Assembly (NCBI GenBank): GCA_902797345.1
Contig: CADBSL010000165.1
Location: 1-6,466 of the forward strand
Direction of reading: 5' to 3'
DNA length: 6,466 nt
Source of the DNA: an uncultured Eubacteriales bacterium
GTDB taxonomy: Bacteria; Bacillota; Clostridia; Peptostreptococcales; Anaerovoracaceae
Shown: positions 1 to 3,802 of the stretch, in pieces
Layout of the letters: every line of letters begins with the position of its first letter
Position numbering within the stretch: position 1 is the first letter of the stretch
The notes under the pieces: generated by a model
The model's input: the letters and a program-made list of their open reading frames with translations, nothing else
What the model was told of the DNA's origin: nothing
Databases searched by the model: none
Position numbers and translations under genes: made by a program

Positions 1-45
1 CGGGAAGAGCTCCTGAATTCAGGCGAGGTGAGCTTGAAGGTTTGA
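1..45 (+). CDS. Possible C-terminal end of an upstream gene (partial)
   Basis: Frame 1 reads REELLNSGEVSLKV and then a TGA at 43-45. Its codon choice (CGG, GAG, CTG, GTG, AAG) resembles the genes downstream, which is the only support. Frame 3 also stays open, to a TGA at 108-110, but its third positions are mixed and it would run up to the structured RNA. Fourteen residues are too few to assign a family, and the stretch may be non-coding. Bases 46-110 show no gene and no convincing promoter pair, only a weak 4-bp hairpin at 74-86. Confidence 0.3.
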   Translation, partial: REELLNSGEVSLKV

Positions 46-110
46 GCAATGAGCGGCTATTTTTCGATCACTTCTCCCTGAAGGAGTTTATTAGCTTCTG
101 CTTTATATGA

Positions 111-239
111 GGGCTGCAAATAGGCGAGCAATAGTTCCTCGGAGCGAAAGGCGCTCGTAGAAGTCGGACCATTCAAGGCGATCTAGCCTGTTTAAAGGCG
201 CCGATTCCGGAGAGGAAGCTATTGTCGCCCCCGCAGCCC
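111..239 (+). ncRNA. Structured RNA element in the bioY leader, class unknown
   Basis: The stretch folds by hand into a closed, branched structure. P1 pairs GGGCTGC (111-117) with GCAGCCC (233-239). P2 is a 17-bp helix with two single-G bulges: 123-127 with 225-229, 129-134 with 219-224, and 135-140 with 212-217. Inside are a hairpin GAGCG/CGCTC (142-146 with 152-156, loop AAAGG) and a stem 162-167 with 201-206. That stem encloses a small hairpin AGGC/GCCT (176-179 with 186-189). The stem at 162-206 contains a G-U pair that would be A-C on the other strand, which favours + strand transcription. I see no T-box, TPP, FMN, cobalamin or SAM-box core sequence. It ends about 28 bases before the bioY start, so it could be a cis-acting leader, an independent small RNA or a mobile structured repeat. 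The fold is directly visible; the function is unknown. Confidence 0.6.
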
Positions 240-244
240 GGAGT
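212..244 (+). repeat. Direct repeat, copy 1 (3' end of the structured element)
   Basis: This 33-base block begins GAGGAAGCTATTG and ends GCAGCCCGGAGT. It recurs at 949-982 with one difference, a run of five C here and six there. It forms the 3' strand of P1 and P2 of the RNA element. In both places it ends a short distance before a gene's ribosome binding site. Confidence 0.9.
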
Positions 245-253
245 TCGATATCA

Positions 254-260
254 AAAGGAG
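254..260 (+). promoter_or_regulatory. Ribosome binding site of bioY
   Basis: AAAGGAG ends 7 bases before the ATG at 268 and only 1 base before the ATG at 262. The spacing decides for 268 as the start. Confidence 0.8.
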
Positions 261-267
261 AATGAAA

Positions 268-816
268 ATGAATACAAACATCAATAGAAGAACAAGAGAT
301 ATCGCGCTGATCCCGGTGTTCTCGGTGCTGATCGCCGTCTGCACCTGGATCATGATCCCGGGCCCCGTGCCCTTTACCATGCAGACCTTTGCGGTCTTCA
401 CAACCTTGCTGATCCTGGGAGGGAAGCGGGGCACCGTGGCCGTACTGGTGTATATTTTGCTGGGGTTGGCGGGACTGCCGTTCTTCTCCGGATTCTCGGC
501 GGGACCGGCGGTGCTGTTTGGACCCACCGGCGGGTACATCATCGGTTTCATTGCCATCGGGCTAATCTACATCCTGATGACAAAAGTGTTGGGCGAGAGT
601 GCCAAAATCAAAGGAGCGGCCCTGGTGATCGGCCTGGCTGTCTGCTACCTTTTCGGGACCCTGTGGTTCACCCGGGTCTATAACGGCGGCACCGACCCCA
701 TCACCTTCACCGGTGCTCTGAGCCTCTGCGTCCTGCCTTTCATCATCCCGGACCTGGTGAAACTGGGTCTCGCCACCTGGATCGCCAGCCAGGTGAAAAA
801 GCGGGCGGGCTTTTGA
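268..816 (+). CDS. bioY: Biotin transporter BioY (ECF S component)
   Basis: BioY is the membrane subunit that binds biotin. It works alone or with the shared ECF module (EcfA, EcfA' and EcfT), which is not encoded in this window. The 182-residue product has the usual family length and is almost entirely hydrophobic, with about six membrane segments. Family hallmarks are the early PFTMQT motif (about 35-40), the GKRG turn followed by a YILLGLAGLP helix, the GPTGGY motif (85-90), and the late PFIIPDLVK stretch (about 157-165) before a basic C-terminus. The start at 268 is preferred over 262 because of the ribosome binding site spacing. No biotin synthesis genes are adjacent, which fits a scavenger of external biotin. 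It appears to be a single-gene unit preceded by the structured RNA and followed by a U-tailed hairpin at 883-910. I saw no recognisable BirA operator. The assignment to BioY is strong; the regulation is not known. Confidence 0.93.
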   Translation: MNTNINRRTRDIALIPVFSVLIAVCTWIMIPGPVPFTMQTFAVFTTLLILGGKRGTVAVLVYILLGLAGLPFFSGFSAGPAVLFGPTGGYIIGFIAIGLIYILMTKVLGESAKIKGAALVIGLAVCYLFGTLWFTRVYNGGTDPITFTGALSLCVLPFIIPDLVKLGLATWIASQVKKRAGF

Positions 817-834
817 TCTGTCCATATAAAATTA

Positions 835-880
835 TTGACTTTTGTATATTTTAATACAGACAGAAATATCGTATCATGGT
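835..880 (+). promoter_or_regulatory. AT-rich promoter-like region with inverted repeat
   Basis: TTGACT at 835-840 resembles a -35 box. The following AT-rich bases include TGTAT (843-847) and ATACA (854-858), a perfect 5-bp inverted repeat with a 6-base spacer, and TATCAT at 872-877. No -35/-10 pair has normal 16-18 base spacing, so an exact promoter cannot be given. The stretch lies between the bioY stop and the hairpin at 883-910. It could start the hisC transcript, which would then begin with that hairpin. It could also simply be the AT-rich end of the bioY unit. Confidence 0.35.
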
Positions 881-882
881 AG

Positions 883-910
883 GGAAGGCTAGGTGGCCTT
901 CCTGTTTTTT
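883..910 (+). terminator. Rho-independent terminator after bioY
   Basis: GGAAGGC (883-889) pairs perfectly with GCCTTCC (896-902) around the loop TAGGTG, followed by TG and six T. It most simply ends the bioY transcript. If the promoter of hisC lies upstream at 835-880, the same hairpin would act as an attenuator for hisC. Confidence 0.85.
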
Positions 911-933
911 ATTAGATTTGAAAGCTGCAGGGA

Positions 934-977
934 GGGCTGCCTCTTGGCGAGGAAGCTATTGTCGCCCCCCGCAGCCC
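934..977 (+). ncRNA. Shortened second copy of the structured RNA element
   Basis: GGGCTGC (934-940) pairs with GCAGCCC (971-977), and after five unpaired bases GGCGA (946-950) pairs with TCGCC (962-966). The loop is 11 bases. These are the same P1 and outer P2 stems as at 111-239, with the same 5-base spacing on the 5' side. The rest of P2 and all inner hairpins are missing, as if about 85 bases had been lost between GGCGAG and GAAGC. A competing small hairpin, GCAG (927-930) with CTGC (937-940), is possible. It lies in the hisC leader. Its function is unknown. Confidence 0.55.
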
Positions 978-982
978 GGAGT
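949..982 (+). repeat. Direct repeat, copy 2
   Basis: Thirty-four bases identical to 212-244 except for one extra C in the C run. The copy ends 12 bases before the hisC ribosome binding site. Confidence 0.9.
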
Positions 983-993
983 AGAATTAAGAA

Positions 994-1001
994 AAAAGAG
1001 G
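994..1001 (+). promoter_or_regulatory. Ribosome binding site of hisC
   Basis: AAAGAGGT ends 8 bases before the ATG at 1010. It supports this start over the in-frame ATG at 893, which lies inside the terminator hairpin. Confidence 0.7.
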
Positions 1002-1009
1002 TACATTCC

Positions 1010-2077
1010 ATGTATAAATTAAAAGATCGCCTGGCGAAATTAAATCCGCCGGTGCCCGCCCCCAATCACTGCCGCATCCGGCTGGATGCCAACGAATCCT
1101 ACAAGAATCTGCCGGATTACATGATCGAAGACATCCAGCGCATGGTGGGAGAGATCGAATTCAACCGGTATCCGGACCCCTTCTCGTCGGAGCTTTGCAA
1201 AGGGTTTGCGGAGTATTACGGAGTGGATCCGGAATGCGTGGTGGCCGGGAATGGTTCTGACGAGCTGATCAGCATCATCAACGCCAACTTCCTGGATCCG
1301 GGAGAAAAGATGCTGGTGATCACACCGGACTTCGCCATGTATCAGTTTTACGGTGAACTGAACGAAAAGGACATCATCGCCGTCCCGAAGAATGACGATT
1401 TTACCGTGGACATGAGCCGGGTCATCGATGCCGCCCGGGAGAACGGGGTGGATATGATCTGCTTCTCCAATCCCTGCAACCCCACCTCTCTGGGGATCGA
1501 AAAGTCGGAGGTGCTGCGGTTGGTGGAGAGCGTGGATGCGCTGGTGATCGTGGATGAAGCCTATATGGATTTCTGGTCCGAGGATCAGTCCATGATGGAC
1601 CAGGTCCAGACCCACAACAATCTGATCGTCCTCCGTACCTGCTCCAAGGCGTTGGGACTGGCGGCGGTGCGGATCGGTTTTGCGGTGGCGGATCGGGATC
1701 TGACCCGGGTGCTGAAATCCGTAAAGCCCGCCTTCAATATGAACACCGTAGCTCAGACCATCGGTACGGCACTGTTCCACTACCCGAATCACCTGAGGAT
1801 CAATACGGAAGAGATCATCCAGGAGCGGGACGAGTTGAAGCGGATGCTGATGGAACTCAATGAAAAGGCCGGCCTGTTTGAGGAAGTGCTGGACAGTAAA
1901 AACAACTTCGTGGTGGCCCGGACCCTGAAGGCGGATGTCATCTGCGAGAAGCTGAGAGAGCGTTCCATTTCCGTTTCCAACCACCATACCTTCATCCGGA
2001 TCACGGTAGGAAGGGACTGGGAGAACCGGGAGCTGGTGGAAGCTCTGGCGGAGATCGCGGGAGAGATCAAAGCGTGA
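1010..2077 (+). CDS. hisC: Histidinol-phosphate aminotransferase family protein
   Basis: This is a PLP-dependent class I/II aminotransferase. HisC converts imidazole acetol phosphate and glutamate to L-histidinol phosphate and 2-oxoglutarate, in the cytosol. The 355-residue length is normal for HisC. Visible motifs are LDANES near residue 25, NRYPDP (52-57), NGSDE (81-85, PLP phosphate contact), NPCNPTS (154-160, with the ring-contacting Asn157) and VDEAY (181-185, Asp182 for the pyridine nitrogen). SKALGLAAVRIG (212-223) carries the Schiff-base Lys213 and Arg221, and FIRITVG near 328-334 carries the carboxylate-binding Arg330. No residue expected for catalysis is missing. The in-frame extension up to 893 is rejected because it would translate a terminator and the structured repeat. 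No other histidine genes are nearby, so the true substrate could be histidinol phosphate or an aromatic amino acid, as for several HisC-like enzymes. The gene stands alone between two terminators. Confidence 0.85.
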   Translation: MYKLKDRLAKLNPPVPAPNHCRIRLDANESYKNLPDYMIEDIQRMVGEIEFNRYPDPFSSELCKGFAEYYGVDPECVVAGNGSDELISIINANFLDPGEKMLVITPDFAMYQFYGELNEKDIIAVPKNDDFTVDMSRVIDAARENGVDMICFSNPCNPTSLGIEKSEVLRLVESVDALVIVDEAYMDFWSEDQSMMDQVQTHNNLIVLRTCSKALGLAAVRIGFAVADRDLTRVLKSVKPAFNMNTVAQTIGTALFHYPNHLRINTEEIIQERDELKRMLMELNEKAGLFEEVLDSKNNFVVARTLKADVICEKLRERSISVSNHHTFIRITVGRDWENRELVEALAEIAGEIKA

Positions 2078-2093
2078 GGATGGGTGATGGGAG

Positions 2094-2116
2094 ACAGGAC
2101 TGATTTGCCGTCCTGT
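2094..2116 (+). other. Hairpin just downstream of hisC
   Basis: ACAGGAC (2094-2100) pairs with GTCCTGT (2110-2116) around a 9-base loop. There is no T-run behind it, so it is not a classical terminator. It could protect the 3' end of the transcript or be incidental. Confidence 0.4.
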
Positions 2117-2154
2117 ACCCGATCCCGGGACCCGGAGCCCTTTTAATGAGAATT

Positions 2155-2177
2155 CCGACCGAAAGGTCGGTTTTTTT
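2155..2177 (+). terminator. Rho-independent terminator after hisC
   Basis: CCGACC (2155-2160) pairs with GGTCGG (2165-2170) around a GAAA tetraloop and is followed by seven T. The T-run runs straight into the -35 box of the next promoter. The stem arms share the CCGACC half-site of the palindrome at 2216-2229, so this inverted repeat might also bind the same repressor. Confidence 0.92.
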
Positions 2178-2178
2178 A

Positions 2179-2207
2179 TTGACAGCGAATGCCCATTATC
2201 TTACAAT
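2179..2207 (+). promoter_or_regulatory. Sigma-A type promoter of the efflux operon
   Basis: TTGACA (2179-2184) is a perfect -35 box. It is separated by exactly 17 bases from TACAAT (2202-2207), one mismatch from the -10 consensus. The start of transcription is expected near 2213-2216, about 38 bases before the adaptor ATG. Confidence 0.88.
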
Positions 2208-2215
2208 GAAGGTAC

Positions 2216-2229
2216 CGACCCGCGGGTCG
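2216..2229 (+). promoter_or_regulatory. Perfect palindrome, probable repressor operator
   Basis: CGACCCGCGGGTCG is a perfect 14-bp palindrome lying at or just after the predicted transcription start, where a bound repressor would block the promoter. GC-rich palindromes of this kind next to efflux genes are typical of TetR-family regulators. That assignment is inference, since no regulator gene is present in the window. As RNA it could also form a short stem in the 5' leader. Confidence 0.65.
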
Positions 2230-2251
2230 AAATCAGGGAGGAGCGCAGACT

Positions 2252-3790
2252 ATGAGAAGTAAAAAGAACAGACAGAGAGCTCAGGAATTAGGGCTGGATA
2301 TAGATAATGTCGAAGGGTTCAGAGACCTGGACGATCTGAGGGCGGAAGTGGATCCGGATCCTATCGAACAGGAACTTTTCGGGGATGAGCCTCCCCGGGG
2401 GGAAGACCCACAGGTCCCGGAAGCGGCCGGCACCGGTGAGCAGGTGGAGGATATCTATACCTCGCCGCAGGACGCCGGGGCCGACGAAGAATACTACGAC
2501 GACGATGAGGAATACGACGACGAATACGACGATGAGGAATATGACGAGGACTACGATGATTACGACGAGGATGAGCCGAAGCGAAGCAAGGGGAAGATCA
2601 TTCTTCTGATCGTGATCCTGGCGCTGCTGGCGCTGATCGGTTACCGGATCTATGACCACTTCTTCGCTGACGGAGCGGATTCCGACGCGAATGCGGTGAC
2701 GGTCAAGGTGGCAGTCGCCAGCGAAGGGGAGATCTATGTGGAATCCCCCATCACCGCCAAAGTGGAAGCTGTCCAGGAATCGGCCATCGTTCCGGTGGTA
2801 GCCGGGAAGGTGACGTCCGTCAGCTATAAAGAAGGCGACTATGTCAAGAAGGGAGCAACCCTCTTTACTATTGATGATACCCAGGCCAAGACCCAGGTGG
2901 AACAGGCCAAAGCCGCCATGACCCAGACGGAGACGGCGGTGACCCAGGCCAAATCCGCGGTGGAACAGGCCCAAACCGGCGTATCCCAGGCCAAGTCTAT
3001 GCTGGATTCCGCTCAGGCGGACTTCACCAGATATCAGACCCTGTACGAAGAGGGGGCCATTTCTCAGCAGCAGTATGAATCTGCGCAGCTGCAGCTGACC
3101 AATGCACAGGCTCAGTACTCCAATGCTCAATCCCAGCTGGTCAGTGCACAGGCTCAGGTCACCAGCGTCCAGGCTCAGGCGGACAGCGCCAAGTCGGCGT
3201 ACCAGTCTGCGGTGGAATCTCTGGATTATTACAAAGTGACGGCACCCATCAGCGGGTACCTGACCTCCTTCACAGCCACCAACGGCGGCGTTGTGGGACA
3301 GGCGGTCGTCGGCAATATCTCCGATACTTCGGAGCTGGTGGTCAATACCACCGTCAGCGAAGCCCTCACCAGCCGGATCAATGAGGGGGACATCGTGGAT
3401 GTCTACATCTCTTCCCTGAAAGAGACGGTGAAGGGGACGGTCAGCACCTTTACCAAGGTGCCGGCGCCCAATACTGTGACCTACCCCATTACCATCAAGA
3501 TCAAGAACCCGGATGCGGATATCCTGGCCGGGATGTTCGTGGAAGTACGGGTCAAGACCGACTACAAAGCATATGCGGTGAAAGTGCCTTCGGATGCAGT
3601 GATGATCAAGAACGGCGAACCCATCGTGGTGACCATCGAGGAAGGTCTTCCGGTCTTCAATTCGGTGGTGACCGGGATCGATAACGGCGAAGAAGTCGAG
3701 ATCGTCAGCGGCATCAAAAAAGGCGATGTGGTCATTACTTCCGGACAGCAGTATGTCCAGGAAGGGGAAGAAGTCAACATCGCGAACTGA
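2252..3790 (+). CDS. RND efflux periplasmic-type adaptor (membrane fusion protein)
   Basis: This is the adaptor subunit of an AcrA/MexA-like efflux pump, 512 residues, with a GGGAGGAG ribosome binding site 8 bases before the ATG. Residues 1-110 are predicted cytoplasmic and strongly acidic, with an Asp/Glu/Tyr tract at about 78-108, and then a KRSKGK stop. Residues 115-134 form one membrane helix, so the rest is extracytoplasmic. Two lipoyl half-motifs (about 171-210 and 326-358) flank a long Gln/Ala-rich coiled-coil hairpin (about 211-325). The hairpin tip holds Arg260, Leu264 and Ser271 in the R-x3-L-x6-S pattern that AcrA-type adaptors use to contact TolC. A beta-barrel (about 360-435) and a membrane-proximal domain (to 512) follow. 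The permease gene starts 12 bases downstream, so the two are co-transcribed. The acidic extension is not part of classical AcrA, which is a lipoprotein of about 400 residues. The exported substrate cannot be told from the sequence. Confidence 0.9.
   Translation: MRSKKNRQRAQELGLDIDNVEGFRDLDDLRAEVDPDPIEQELFGDEPPRGEDPQVPEAAGTGEQVEDIYTSPQDAGADEEYYDDDEEYDDEYDDEEYDEDYDDYDEDEPKRSKGKIILLIVILALLALIGYRIYDHFFADGADSDANAVTVKVAVASEGEIYVESPITAKVEAVQESAIVPVVAGKVTSVSYKEGDYVKKGATLFTIDDTQAKTQVEQAKAAMTQTETAVTQAKSAVEQAQTGVSQAKSMLDSAQADFTRYQTLYEEGAISQQQYESAQLQLTNAQAQYSNAQSQLVSAQAQVTSVQAQADSAKSAYQSAVESLDYYKVTAPISGYLTSFTATNGGVVGQAVVGNISDTSELVVNTTVSEALTSRINEGDIVDVYISSLKETVKGTVSTFTKVPAPNTVTYPITIKIKNPDADILAGMFVEVRVKTDYKAYAVKVPSDAVMIKNGEPIVVTIEEGLPVFNSVVTGIDNGEEVEIVSGIKKGDVVITSGQQYVQEGEEVNIAN
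2501..2554 (+). repeat. Tandem 27-base repeat coding an acidic tract
   Basis: The first 20 bases at 2501-2520 recur at 2528-2547 with a single C/T difference, giving a 27-base period. It encodes two nine-residue units, DDEEYDDEY and DDEEYDEDY, at residues 84-101 of the adaptor. This looks like expansion of the tract by slippage or unequal duplication. Confidence 0.75.
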
Positions 3791-3795
3791 AGAGG
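3789..3795 (+). promoter_or_regulatory. Ribosome binding site of the RND permease
   Basis: GAAGAGG overlaps the adaptor stop codon and ends 7 bases before the ATG at 3803, which fixes the permease start and suggests coupled translation. Confidence 0.7.
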
Positions 3796-3802
3796 CTGAA
3801 CC

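Noticed and set aside
12..23. Perfect palindrome CCTGAATTCAGG near the window start
   Set aside because: It falls inside the possible end of an upstream gene, has no promoter beside it, and a single 12-bp palindrome without context is weak evidence.
74..86. CTCC/GGAG hairpin followed by TTTATT as a terminator
   Set aside because: The stem is only 4 bp and the T-run is broken by A, too weak to call.
111..244. T-box, TPP, FMN, cobalamin or SAM riboswitch in the bioY leader
   Set aside because: None of the core sequence boxes of these classes is visible; the element is left unassigned.
893..1009. N-terminal extension of hisC from the in-frame ATG at 893
   Set aside because: The 39 extra residues would be translated from the terminator hairpin, its T-run and the structured repeat. 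They match no part of the aminotransferase fold, and a good ribosome binding site precedes 1010.
1040..1987. 315-codon open frame on the minus strand across hisC
   Set aside because: It is antisense to a gene with all its catalytic motifs; the His/Asp/Gly-rich product is typical of an antisense shadow in GC-rich DNA.
2288..3130. 280-codon open frame on the minus strand across the adaptor
   Set aside because: It is antisense to the acidic tract and coiled coil, low in complexity (Val/Ile and Gly/Leu runs), and has no supporting start signal.
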